Source of the DNA: Clostridium pasteurianum BC1 | GTDB taxonomy: Bacteria > Bacillota > Clostridia > Clostridiales > Clostridiaceae | Assembly (NCBI RefSeq): GCF_000389635.1 | Contig: NC_021182.1 | Coordinates: 1,922,001-1,986,000, forward strand | DNA length: 64,000 bases | Direction of reading: 5' to 3' | In this document: positions 23,177-30,284 of the stretch, one piece after another | Layout: every line of letters begins with the position of its first letter | Numbering within the stretch: the stretch's first letter is position 1 | Notes under the pieces: model-generated | The model's database searches: none | Told to the model about the DNA's origin: nothing | The model's input: the letters and a program-made list of their open reading frames with translations, nothing else | Position numbers and translations under genes: made by a program

Positions 23177-23869
23177 ATGTTCGGATTTACAGAAATTGAA
23201 CGATACGGCGATTTAAGAAGACTTACTAATAAATGGTATAGAAAAAGAGGCGTCGCTTTTGGAGATAGTATCACAGTTGGCTATTTAACAACAAATGGAG
23301 GATATACGGCATATGTAAAACAGGCACTTGTATTGACAGCATATGATAATTTTGCTATCTCAGGTACACCGATGGCAAATGGTACAGCCCAAAATGGTGG
23401 TGTGGGAACAAATGGAACAATAAAAACAAAAAACTTTGCTACTACTAATTATGATTTTGTAACTATAGCGTCTGGAACTAATGACTTTAAACTTAATGTT
23501 CCTTTAGGAACTTTAGGTGTAATGGGAGATACTACTTTTGATACAAATACTTTTTATGGTGCGTATAGAGATGCTATAGAATATATGCTTGGTCAAAGTC
23601 CTACTATGAAAATTATATTATTAACACCATTGCAAAGGGATAATTCAAGCTATGATGTTAACTATACAAATACAGCAGGTGCTAAATTAATTGATTATGT
23701 TAATGCAATAAAAAATATAGGTGAGATGTACTCTTTAAGAGTTATAGACCAATATAGATTTAGTGGTATATCAAAAAAGAATTTAAGTACTTTAACAGCT
23801 GACGGTTTACATCCTAATGATGTCGGAGCTATTTACCAAGGAAAGTATGTTACTAATGAGTTAAGATAG
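23177..23869 (+). CDS. SGNH/GDSL hydrolase (tail esterase)
   Basis: A 230-residue enzyme with all SGNH blocks: GDSI (block I, nucleophile Ser) near residue 32, Gly in the ISGTPM region, GTND (block III), and DGLHP near the C-terminus with the catalytic Asp and His. Phage-borne members remove acetyl groups from cell-wall polymers. It follows the spike gene and probably works with it on the same surface polysaccharide. Confidence 0.8.
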   Translation: MFGFTEIERYGDLRRLTNKWYRKRGVAFGDSITVGYLTTNGGYTAYVKQALVLTAYDNFAISGTPMANGTAQNGGVGTNGTIKTKNFATTNYDFVTIASGTNDFKLNVPLGTLGVMGDTTFDTNTFYGAYRDAIEYMLGQSPTMKIILLTPLQRDNSSYDVNYTNTAGAKLIDYVNAIKNIGEMYSLRVIDQYRFSGISKKNLSTLTADGLHPNDVGAIYQGKYVTNELR

Positions 23870-23881
23870 GAGGTTAAAGTC

Positions 23882-24022
23882 ATGAGTAAAGAAGAGTTTG
23901 AAACATAATATTGTAAAAACGCTTGTGTAACAAAAGATGAATATGATAAGTATTTTACTACTATCTCAAGTGATGATGGCAAAGGTTGGATAGTTTCTCA
24001 TAAGCCTAGTGAAGAGAAATAA
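23882..24022 (+). pseudogene. xkdX: XkdX-like protein with an early stop codon
   Basis: AGGAGG precedes ATG 23882, but the ninth codon is TAA (23906-23908). Ignoring it, the frame stays open for 46 codons to 24022. It reads as a small XkdX-type protein (MSKEEFET-stop-YCKNACVTKDEYDKYF then GKGWIVSH). XkdX-like proteins sit between tail fibre and lysis genes in many Firmicutes phages. A single base change such as TAT to TAA explains the lesion. Confidence 0.65.
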
Positions 24023-24035
24023 GAATATTAAATTT

Positions 24036-24070
24036 AAGGGCTTAGATTAATTATTAATCTAGTCCTTTTT
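24036..24070 (+). terminator. Intrinsic terminator
   Basis: A long stem AGGGCTTAGATTA/TAATCTAGTCCT (24037-24049 with 24055-24066) is followed by five T. Confidence 0.75.
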
Positions 24071-24097
24071 ATTATGCAAAAAATCAGGAGGTGTGAT

Positions 24098-24319
24098 ATG
24101 AATAATGAAATAGTAGAATTAAAAATTAACGAACATACAGAAACACTAGAAAATCATGGGGAAAGACTTAGTACCTTAGAAAAAAAAGACATTAAACATG
24201 ATGACAACATAGGAATGCTATGTGAAAAAATTGATGGTTTAATAAAATTATATAATAAAATGCTACTTGCTGTTCTTGGAGGAATGGCAGGAGTATTGAT
24301 AAAAATTTTATTTTTTTAA
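24098..24319 (+). CDS. xhlA: XhlA-type membrane protein of the lysis cassette (73 aa)
   Basis: ATG 24098 is chosen for its AGGAGGTGTG ribosome binding site; the in-frame ATG at 24074 precedes it. The protein has an N-terminal coiled coil (EIVELKINEHTETLENHGERL) and one C-terminal transmembrane helix (about residues 53-72). This matches hemolysin XhlA, which assists holin and endolysin in B. subtilis PBSX. Confidence 0.75.
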   Translation: MNNEIVELKINEHTETLENHGERLSTLEKKDIKHDDNIGMLCEKIDGLIKLYNKMLLAVLGGMAGVLIKILFF

Positions 24320-24337
24320 ATAGGGAGATGTAAATAT

Positions 24338-25210
24338 ATGAAAGGAATAGATTTAAATTCAGCTAACAATGTTAGTAATTGGAACTTAGTTGCTAAAGAC
24401 GGTGTTCAGGTTTTAATTAATAAAGCTACAGAAGCTAATTTCTATCAAGATAAGTATTTATCTTATCGTTATAATACTGTTCGATCTTTAGGCATTAAAA
24501 TGGGAGTGTATCATTTTGCTGGTAAACATGGTGTAGAAAATGAAGCTCAATATTTTTTAAATTATATTAAAGGATATAAATTTGATACAATTGTATTCCT
24601 TGATATAGAACAGCCACCAGCTAGTTATGGTTGGTCGTGGACTAAAGGAATGGCAATAGATTATGTTAATAAATTTGTTGCCATAATTAATAAAGCAGGA
24701 TATGAAGTGGGTATTTATACAGGTGAATACTTCTATAATGATTTTTTGAGAGGAAATATACGAAGTGATTTGAAACTTTGGATAGCTAAATATAGTTCTA
24801 ATCCACCAGTGAATTACCCTAATATTTCATGGCAGTTTACCGAAAGTGGACATGTTAATGGTGTGGATGGAGGATGTGATGTAAATTACTTTAATGAAAA
24901 TATTTTACTAAATGGTAATAATGTAAATCCTGCACCACAACCATCAATCAATATAAATAATATACAGGAGGATGTAAAAATGAATCCAATTAGAATGGGG
25001 GAGAATAGCCCTCGAGTTAAATTACTACAAAGCATTATGAAGATATTAATAAATGATGGAATCTCAATTGATAGAGCATTTGGACAACAGACTTATAATG
25101 CAGTGGTTAAATATCAGCAGATAATGGGCATTTCAGCAGATGGAATCGTAGGAGTAAATACCATAAATACACTTTTGAATGACTTAAAAGTAGGATGGTT
25201 TAAAGCATAG
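24338..25210 (+). CDS. Endolysin: GH25 muramidase plus peptidoglycan-binding domain, with an internal start
   Basis: A 290-residue lysin. The GH25 domain (residues 1 to about 190) has GIDLN at the start, the catalytic DIE at 89-91 and YTGEYF. After a Pro/Asn linker comes a PG_binding_1-type domain (218-285; GENSPRVKLLQSIM, then GISADGIVGVNTINTLL). A perfect AGGAGG (24966-24971) sits 8 nt before in-frame ATG 24980 (Met215), so the binding domain can also be made alone as a 76-residue protein. Such dual products are known for several clostridial phage lysins. Confidence 0.85.
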   Translation: MKGIDLNSANNVSNWNLVAKDGVQVLINKATEANFYQDKYLSYRYNTVRSLGIKMGVYHFAGKHGVENEAQYFLNYIKGYKFDTIVFLDIEQPPASYGWSWTKGMAIDYVNKFVAIINKAGYEVGIYTGEYFYNDFLRGNIRSDLKLWIAKYSSNPPVNYPNISWQFTESGHVNGVDGGCDVNYFNENILLNGNNVNPAPQPSININNIQEDVKMNPIRMGENSPRVKLLQSIMKILINDGISIDRAFGQQTYNAVVKYQQIMGISADGIVGVNTINTLLNDLKVGWFKA

Positions 25211-25221
25211 GAGATGATATT

Positions 25222-25365
25222 ATGATAGAAATAATTTTAGGTGTTTCTATCTTTTTTAATATATTTTTATATTGTAAAAAGCAACATTATATTAATCAAG
25301 TTATTGAAACACAAAGATCATTACAAGAAAAAGAATTAGAGTGTAATTTATATAAAAATAAATAA
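25222..25365 (+). CDS. Small single-helix membrane protein in the lysis cassette (47 aa)
   Basis: The ATG follows TAGGAGATG, 11 nt after the endolysin stop. The N-terminal transmembrane helix (about residues 2-18) is followed by a polar, helical tail (INQVIETQRSLQEKELE) that could form a coiled coil. Its place between endolysin and holin suggests a lysis accessory. No family is recognised. Confidence 0.55.
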   Translation: MIEIILGVSIFFNIFLYCKKQHYINQVIETQRSLQEKELECNLYKNK

Positions 25366-25379
25366 AGGGGTAATGTAAA

Positions 25380-25580
25380 ATGAATAAACAAATATTAATT
25401 AAAAATCTTAAATCTAAAACATTTTGGGTAGCTATTGGAGCATTTGTATTATACTTATTACATTCAGCAGGTGTTGGTGTTGTAGATACACAGTATAACG
25501 ATATAATTAATGCTGTATTGCAGTTATTAGTGTTAATGGGAATATTAAATAGTCCACAGATTGATACAGAAGTAAAATAA
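25380..25580 (+). CDS. Phage holin, phi LC3 type
   Basis: A 66-residue protein with a basic start (NKQILIKNLKSKTFWVA), two hydrophobic segments (about residues 15-31 and 40-56) and the typical end LLVLMGILNSPQ. Holins open the membrane at the time of lysis. This is the last prophage gene in the window and is followed by a strong terminator. Confidence 0.75.
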   Translation: MNKQILIKNLKSKTFWVAIGAFVLYLLHSAGVGVVDTQYNDIINAVLQLLVLMGILNSPQIDTEVK

Positions 25581-25586
25581 ATATAT

Positions 25587-25625
25587 AAGGGGGTGTCGCC
25601 AGAAATGGTGATACCCCTTTTTTTT
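25587..25625 (+). terminator. Strong terminator ending the phage late region
   Basis: The stem AAGGGGGTGTCGCCA with TGGTGATACCCCTT around a GAAA loop is followed by nine T (from the end of the stem). Confidence 0.9.
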
Positions 25626-25686
25626 CGACTTTATAATTGTTACGTAATTTTAGAAGGATGCGAAATATTATCGTTGATTAAATACT

Positions 25687-26283
25687 TTAGATATTAATAT
25701 CATATTCCATCCTTTTAGCTGTAGCATTAGCTATTTCTTCACCTAAAAGTTTTTTAATAATATAAAATGACATATTAATTCCAGCTGATATGCCACCTGA
25801 TGTAATAATAGGAGTTTCATCTATGAACTTAACATTACGCTGGACTCTAACTTTAGTATATTCCTTTTCTAACCTATCAATGTCCATCCAATGTGTTGTA
25901 GCTTGTTTCCCATCTAATAAGCCAGCTTCAGCCAATAAGAATGCACCAGTACATACAGATGCCATTATATAGACATTATTCATATTTTTCTTAATCCAGT
26001 TTATAATCTTTGGATTGTGAATTTCAATTTCTTCTGCTCCATATCCTCCAGGTATAATTAAAATATCAAACTGTGGAGCATCATAGAAATCATAATCAGG
26101 CTGAAATTTCAACCCATTATGAGCCTTTATTAAGTCTTTTGTTTGGGCAACTGTAGTTACTTTGAATGGTTTTTGATTACATTCGGTATATGTAGTAATG
26201 GAAAACACCTCAAATGGACCAGCAAAATCTAATACCTCAACTTCATTAAAAAGTAAAATGCCAACATTTTTCTGTTCTAACAC
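25687..26283 (-). CDS. DJ-1/PfpI family protein (isonitrile-hydratase-like)
   Basis: A 198-residue protein of the class I glutamine-amidotransferase-like fold. The nucleophile elbow is ASVCTGAFLL (Cys111) with upstream LDFAGPFEVF and DILIIPGGYG, and downstream GLLDGKQATTHW, the pattern of the InhA/AraC-linked subfamily. It is likely a stress-related hydrolase or glyoxalase-type enzyme; the substrate cannot be read. The 75-bp repeated block with a conserved TATAAT lies just upstream of its start. Confidence 0.75.
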   Translation of the reverse strand: MLEQKNVGILLFNEVEVLDFAGPFEVFSITTYTECNQKPFKVTTVAQTKDLIKAHNGLKFQPDYDFYDAPQFDILIIPGGYGAEEIEIHNPKIINWIKKNMNNVYIMASVCTGAFLLAEAGLLDGKQATTHWMDIDRLEKEYTKVRVQRNVKFIDETPIITSGGISAGINMSFYIIKKLLGEEIANATAKRMEYDINI

Positions 26284-26360
26284 CTTCTCATCTCCCCAAA
26301 TATCTTTAATTTTAATTATAGTATCATACTGACATACTGATTCGCAAAATTAAACAATTA

Positions 26361-26436
26361 CGTCTTAATGCATATAACAATTATACCTTGGTTTAAGTAG
26401 TATTTCTAGGATTTATTTTAATGTTTTGGGAATTAA
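26361..26436 (-). repeat. 75-bp upstream repeat, copy 1
   Basis: This block is about 93% identical by eye to 30421-30496. Both copies lie 78-137 nt upstream of a minus-strand gene. Read on the minus strand each contains CCTAGAAATACTACTTAAACCA followed at once by a conserved TATAAT, so a shared promoter region is likely. Confidence 0.65.
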
Positions 26437-26461
26437 TATACTACATTACATAATTTAAATG

Positions 26462-26535
26462 ATAAAATGTAAAAAGTTATTGACATTTTATATAGTAATT
26501 GTTAAAATGAAAATGTAAATAATATTTTACATTTT
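26462..26535 (+). promoter_or_regulatory. Promoter flanked by AAAATGTAAA operator half-sites
   Basis: TTGACA (26480-26485), 17 bp, TAAAAT (26503-26508). ATAAAATGT (26462-26470) is inverted as ACATTTTAT (26483-26491) over the -35 box. AAAATGTAAA (26510-26519) is inverted as TTTACATTTT (26526-26535) downstream of the -10 box. The small HTH protein encoded by the second gene is the natural ligand. Confidence 0.7.
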
Positions 26536-26548
26536 GGGAGATGATTTT

Positions 26549-26845
26549 ATGAAAAAAATGGATGAAATGGAAATGAGCATTAATTTAAACGCAATCAAAT
26601 GGAGTCACATTTTTACCAGTGTTTCTTTATTAGTATGGTCTGTCTATGATTTCACTCATACAAATAAGCCTTCACTTGCTTTTTTTATCTTAATTATGTC
26701 AAATTTAATTTATTTCTTTATAAGCCAAATTTCTAAATGGAAAATGGGCGATATAAATGGACGTAAAGCTATCATTCACTATTTTATAGGAACTATATTA
26801 ATCATATTAATTTTGGGCGTGCTTGCTCATTTTTTTCCAAAGTAA
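26549..26845 (+). CDS. Three-helix membrane protein paired with an HTH regulator
   Basis: ATG 26549 follows GGGAGATG. The 98-residue protein has a short charged N-terminus and three hydrophobic segments (about residues 18-35, 43-60 and 74-93). It is co-transcribed with the HTH gene 13 nt downstream. Such membrane-protein/XRE pairs are common in Firmicutes and often sense envelope or membrane changes, but the function of this family is unknown to me. Confidence 0.6.
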   Translation: MKKMDEMEMSINLNAIKWSHIFTSVSLLVWSVYDFTHTNKPSLAFFILIMSNLIYFFISQISKWKMGDINGRKAIIHYFIGTILIILILGVLAHFFPK

Positions 26846-26858
26846 AAGGGGTATAAAT

Positions 26859-27053
26859 ATGAAAAATAATATAAAAAAGCTAAGAAAACAATTAGGGTAT
26901 AGACAAGAGGATTTAGCAAATACTTTGGGAGTTACAAGGCAAACTATTAATGCAATTGAAAATGAGAAATATAATCCTACGCTAGAATTAGCAATGAAAC
27001 TTGCTAGATTATTAAATACTACAATAGAGGAATTATTTACACTTGATAGTTAA
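26859..27053 (+). CDS. Small XRE-family transcriptional regulator (64 aa)
   Basis: ATG 26859 follows AAAGGGG. Nearly the whole protein is one helix-turn-helix (NIKKLRKQLGYRQEDLANTL then VTRQTINAIENEKYNPTLELA), like the YozG/Cro-type regulators that accompany small membrane proteins. It probably represses its own operon through the AAAATGTAAA repeats. Confidence 0.85.
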   Translation: MKNNIKKLRKQLGYRQEDLANTLGVTRQTINAIENEKYNPTLELAMKLARLLNTTIEELFTLDS

Positions 27054-27054
27054 A

Positions 27055-27086
27055 GGGTGTCCTAAAATTGGATATCCTTATTTTTT
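27055..27086 (+). terminator. Intrinsic terminator
   Basis: The stem GGGTGTCC/GGATATCC (27055-27062 with 27070-27077, G-U pairs) is followed by a T-rich tract. Confidence 0.7.
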
Positions 27087-27169
27087 CATAGGTGGTCAGA
27101 AATTTGTACTACCTCAAATTTGAGGGACTTTATTTTTTAGAGTATTTAAGATATGTATAAAAAATATCT

Positions 27170-27198
27170 TTACTTTTCAATTTATAATTTGGTATAAT
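27170..27198 (+). promoter_or_regulatory. Promoter of an orphan short transcript
   Basis: TTACTT (27170-27175), 17 bp, TATAAT (27193-27198) with TG at 27190-27191. A perfect 14-bp palindrome CCTCAAATTTGAGG (27112-27125) lies upstream. Confidence 0.5.
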
Positions 27199-27257
27199 AA
27201 AATTAATAAATAACGTGGCTTTGTTTTTCCAAAGTAGCGTTCGCAAAGTTAGGAATA

Positions 27258-27383
27258 ATGCAGGTTTCAAGGATTAAAACTGAAAAATGCGTTGAAATGA
27301 TGGGTCTTATCGGAATGGGTAACAACCCAATGGTTGGAGCTACAGTTGCAGTAGCAGTTGCTATTGAAGAAACTTCAAGATAA
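27258..27383 (+). CDS. Orphan 41-aa ORF, possible gene remnant
   Basis: ATG 27258 follows GTTAGGA. The peptide MQVSRIKTEKCVEMMGLIGM then GNNPMVGATVAVAVAIEETS is less AT-biased than its surroundings and looks like a piece of a larger enzyme that I cannot name. It nevertheless has a promoter (27170-27198) and a strong terminator (27430-27473) of its own. It could be a surviving fragment or a real small protein. Confidence 0.4.
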   Translation: MQVSRIKTEKCVEMMGLIGMGNNPMVGATVAVAVAIEETSR

Positions 27384-27429
27384 GAGGGTTTAGACCACTT
27401 AGTTAGTATAAAATATTAATAAATGGAAG

Positions 27430-27473
27430 AAGACACGTTGTATTATGAAAAATAATATAATGTGTCTTTTTTT
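27430..27473 (+). terminator. Strong intrinsic terminator
   Basis: A long stem AGACACGTTGTATTAT with ATAATATAATGTGTCT around a short A-rich loop, followed by T residues. Confidence 0.85.
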
Positions 27474-27503
27474 CTTTTTGTTAAAGGTGGTGTAAGTGGC
27501 TAT

Positions 27504-27596
27504 ATGCAAAGAAAGATGAAAATGTTAGTAGAAGATGACGTGACTTTCAAAAATGGCTTTGAAGGATTTTTAGATCTCACTTCCTTTTGTTTGTGA
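27504..27596 (+). pseudogene. 30-codon fragment, possibly the N-terminus of a tyrosine recombinase
   Basis: ATG 27504 opens a frame with KMKMLVEDDVTFKNGFEGFL, which resembles the first residues of XerC/D-type integrases, and ends after 30 codons. No catalytic part follows. The similarity is weak and judged by eye. Confidence 0.25.
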
Positions 27597-27636
27597 TATT
27601 TTATAGAAGTATTTGATATAATATATTATATAAGAG

Positions 27637-27673
27637 CAAAAAATAAGCCTTATGAATTGAAAACATAAGACTT
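27637..27673 (-). terminator. Intrinsic terminator of the lipoprotein gene
   Basis: On the minus strand AAGTCTTATG and CATAAGGCTT form a 10-bp stem followed by a T-rich tract, 27 nt past the lipoprotein stop. Confidence 0.7.
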
Positions 27674-27699
27674 ACTTTCAGTGAATTATAGACAATATG

Positions 27700-28161
27700 C
27701 TAACTTGTTTTTGAAGTAGATTGATGCATACCTGCTACTTTAGCCTGTTTTAAGGTAATACTTAATATGTTTTTACTTTTCTTTAAAGCCGCATCTGTTT
27801 TACTTAAATAATATGTTTTACTACCTTTTAAATAGTATACAACTGGATTACTATTCACTGTTGATGATGTTTGTTTTTTAGTAGATGTAGTATTTGAAGT
27901 AGTATTTTGTGGTGTTGAATTTGTACTATTAGCTTGTCTACTATTATTTGAGCTATTATCTGTTGCAGTATTATTATTCGATGTAGTAGTAGCTTTTGTA
28001 GTTTGTGCAGTGGTGTTTGCAGTATTGGTACTATTACTAGATTTGCTAGCGGTAGTGGAGCCACAACCACTAAATAAACTGCCTATACCTACTGCGATAA
28101 TACAGGCTGTAATGATTCTAGATAATCCTTTTCTTTTCATTATCTTTGTTTTGTTGTTCAT
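27700..28161 (-). CDS. Secreted lipoprotein with a Ser/Thr/Asn-rich stalk
   Basis: A 153-residue protein whose start follows AAGGGAGTG on the minus strand. A basic N-terminus and hydrophobic core end in the lipobox LFSGC (Cys33), so it should be anchored by signal peptidase II. Residues 36-105 are a low-complexity S/T/N/Q stalk. The last 45 residues (VVYYLKGSKTYYLSKTDAAL) form a small domain seen after metallo-beta-lactamase or nuclease domains in clostridial proteins. Its role is unknown. Confidence 0.65.
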   Translation of the reverse strand: MNNKTKIMKRKGLSRIITACIIAVGIGSLFSGCGSTTASKSSNSTNTANTTAQTTKATTTSNNNTATDNSSNNSRQANSTNSTPQNTTSNTTSTKKQTSSTVNSNPVVYYLKGSKTYYLSKTDAALKKSKNILSITLKQAKVAGMHQSTSKTS

Positions 28162-28478
28162 ATTAACACTCCCTTGTAATTATTCTACAATATAGTATTA
28201 TACACCTTTCTGGGAATAAATGTAAAATAAGTAATGAAAGTTTACAAAAAATAAATAAACCGCAGGCTATTTACTAACATAAGATTTATTCGCAATGAAC
28301 AAAAATTTCAAGTATATGTCACATATATATTATATCTAATTATACAATATATGTAAAAATATAGATTGTGTATAAAAATATAAAAAGTCTTTGAAGTGAA
28401 ATACACAAATATTGTTAGTTACAAATGAAAAAATATTGTTAATTAATATTAAAATAGTATTATCTTATATCTGAAAAG

Positions 28479-28487
28479 TGCTATAAT
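28479..28487 (+). promoter_or_regulatory. Extended -10 promoter
   Basis: TGCTATAAT lies 27 nt upstream of the DUF1003 gene. No good -35 box is seen. The rest of 28200-28478 holds no gene that I can see. Confidence 0.5.
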
Positions 28488-28514
28488 TACTTTAAATTAA
28501 GAGAGGTAATCGAT

Positions 28515-29042
28515 ATGAGTGATAAAATCAATAAAGAAAAATTAGTAAAAAAGATATTGGATAATGACAGAGATTTGGATGGTTCTAGTATTAGTGAAGA
28601 ATTAATACATGAACTTATAAGTGGAAAGATTTCAAAAAATATAAATAATGTTCATGATGAAAACCTCACAATTGGACAAAAAGTTGCGGATAAAATTGCT
28701 TCATTTGGTGGAAGCTGGCCTTTTATAATAAGTTTTATAACTGTGCTTGTAGTGTGGATATTAATAAATGCAATTTTATTAGCAAGAAAGGCATTTGATC
28801 CTTATCCTTTTATATTGTTAAATTTAGTATTATCATGTGTTGCGGCTATACAAGCGCCCGTAATTATGATGTCACAGAATCGTGAATCTGAAAAAGATAG
28901 GTTAACTGCTGCTAATGACTATCTTGTAAATTTAAAGTCAGAAATTATAATAGAAGATTTACATAAAAAGATTGATGTGTTAATAAAACAGCAGGAAGAG
29001 AGTGCAAAGAATATAGAGCTATTATTTAAAACAAAAAAATGA
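28515..29042 (+). CDS. DUF1003 membrane protein
   Basis: A 175-residue protein with the DUF1003 hallmark: a transmembrane helix pair (about residues 72-92 and 102-120) with AFDPYPFILLNLVLSCVAAI then QAPVIMMSQNR. A soluble C-terminal helix (LHKKIDVLIKQQEESAKN) follows. The biochemical role of the family is not established; it is often near transport or stress genes. It is a single-gene unit with its own promoter and terminator. Confidence 0.8.
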   Translation: MSDKINKEKLVKKILDNDRDLDGSSISEELIHELISGKISKNINNVHDENLTIGQKVADKIASFGGSWPFIISFITVLVVWILINAILLARKAFDPYPFILLNLVLSCVAAIQAPVIMMSQNRESEKDRLTAANDYLVNLKSEIIIEDLHKKIDVLIKQQEESAKNIELLFKTKK

Positions 29043-29046
29043 TATT

Positions 29047-29084
29047 AAAAGACGGTACATTTATAGCATTGTGTACCGTCTTTT
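29047..29084 (+). terminator. Strong terminator
   Basis: A perfect 13-bp stem AAAAGACGGTACA/TGTACCGTCTTTT with a 12-nt loop. Confidence 0.85.
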
Positions 29085-29215
29085 AGTTGGCAAAATTTTA
29101 TTTGGAATTTTATTAATTTCGTGTTTTTTAAATTGATTACTTATGGGTAAATATAGCCTAATATAATAATTATAAGTTATTAATTTTGAAAACGTAATTA
29201 TTATAATAAGTTATG

Positions 29216-29430
29216 CAGTGAACTACTCTAACTTAAAGAAGTAAGAGCTTCCTGATTCCTAGAGTTCGTAACCTACACTCTCCACAGGCTTGAAATCCCC
29301 TTGCACCAAGGGTACTGTACGATAATGCTCTGTATACGAGCCTTGAATATTTTACGTAGGGGAGGCATAGCTTGGTTATCGCATTTTCGTATTCTCCCTA
29401 CAACCATATATATTCAGTTTACAAAGAGCA
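29216..29430 (-). mobile_element. IS200/IS605-type end with omega-RNA-like sequence, no tnpB
   Basis: This is a GC-richer, highly structured stretch without an ORF. Read on the minus strand it ends in GAAGCTCTTACTTC, then TTTAAGTTAGAGTAGTTCAC. This is the typical right-end hairpin (29226-29247) of TnpB-carrying IS200/IS605 elements. Before it come CCCTTGGTGCAAGGG and a GTAGGGAG/CTCCCCTAC pair. In complete elements the TnpB guide RNA lies here, overlapping the tnpB end. Here tnpA and tnpB are absent, so it is a deletion remnant or a minimal non-autonomous element. The identification is from memory of such ends. Confidence 0.5.
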
Positions 29431-29482
29431 ACTAACATTTATATTATATTATACCTAAAATAATAATTATTATACAAATCTG

Positions 29483-29517
29483 ATTAATATAAATGGTATC
29501 GAACCATTTATATTAAT
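29483..29517. repeat. Perfect 15-bp inverted repeat
   Basis: ATTAATATAAATGGT (29483-29497) and its exact inverse (29503-29517) around ATCGA. There is no T-run, so it may be an element end or a hairpin of the adjacent mobile-element debris. Around 29518-29567 there is a further GTGC...GCAC pair. Confidence 0.6.
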
Positions 29518-29567
29518 GTGCTATCCATCTCCCACCTATAGAGGATTGGAGAATTCTGCACATTAGG

Positions 29568-30284
29568 TTAAACAATTTTTGAGTACATATTTATAATAAA
29601 CATTAGTAGCCAAGGTTCAATAAGTATGTTTATTAACATATGACTGATTAATGAAGGGGTCAAACTCCTACGACCTACAATATATATAACTGACAACACC
29701 ATTCCCATTATAAAAGTAATAATAACTCCAGTAATGTTAAAACCAATGTGTATTAGAGCAAATGCTAAGCCAGATATAAATATTTGTGCAGCAATAGAAA
29801 CTTTTGTCTCCGATAGTTCTGTTAAGACAAAGCCACGAAACACTATCTCTTCAACAATAGCTCCTACAATCCCAACAAGAACACCAAAGATTTTAAATAA
29901 ACTTATTTCCATAGCATTTTGTATAATTAGTGGATTTGAGAAAGTCCACAGAATATATCCGATAGAAAAAAATATTCCGAGGATAATTGCAGATACGTTT
30001 GTATTTACCCCCCATCCTAAATCAGTAAGAGACTTACCACTTTGATGAACCCATTTAATAAGTAGCATGTACATTGCTATTTCAGCGATTAATGTTCCTA
30101 TAAGAGCAACTATAGTACGTTGCCTTAAATCAAGGTGAATTTTTGCGATTATCATTATGAATACTGGCATAAGAATAAATATACCCAAAAATAGGTTGTA
30201 ATAAAGAACTGGCAGTATAGAAAATTTTAACCGTTTTTTTAAAACGATAGCAGATTGATTTTTGGCATTATTTAAATTAGACAT
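29568..30284 (-). CDS. CPBP family intramembrane metalloprotease
   Basis: A 238-residue polytopic protein with the CPBP/Abi motifs: EEIVFRGFVLTEL (Glu-Glu and Arg, about residues 146-158), FALIHIGFN (His of motif 2) and SHMLINIL (His of motif 4). Family members process prenylated or signalling substrates in the membrane and are often linked to bacteriocin self-immunity. The start follows AAGAGGTGATAAG. The second 75-bp repeat lies upstream, and a degraded CPBP fragment lies 560 nt further on. Confidence 0.8.
   Translation of the reverse strand: MSNLNNAKNQSAIVLKKRLKFSILPVLYYNLFLGIFILMPVFIMIIAKIHLDLRQRTIVALIGTLIAEIAMYMLLIKWVHQSGKSLTDLGWGVNTNVSAIILGIFFSIGYILWTFSNPLIIQNAMEISLFKIFGVLVGIVGAIVEEIVFRGFVLTELSETKVSIAAQIFISGLAFALIHIGFNITGVIITFIMGMVLSVIYIVGRRSLTPSLISHMLINILIEPWLLMFIINMYSKIV

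Noticed and set aside
18302..23908. Recoded TAA codons as a phage genetic-code change
   Set aside because: Dozens of other genes in the prophage use TAA as their normal stop, with terminators or new ribosome binding sites directly after; two lesions are better explained as mutations.
25587..25690. A prophage attachment site right after the holin
   Set aside because: Only one end is visible and no matching core repeat can be found within the window, so an att site cannot be supported.
29216..29430. A self-splicing group I intron
   Set aside because: No recognisable intron core (P3-P7) or split gene on either side can be seen; the IS605-type end hairpin is a better match.
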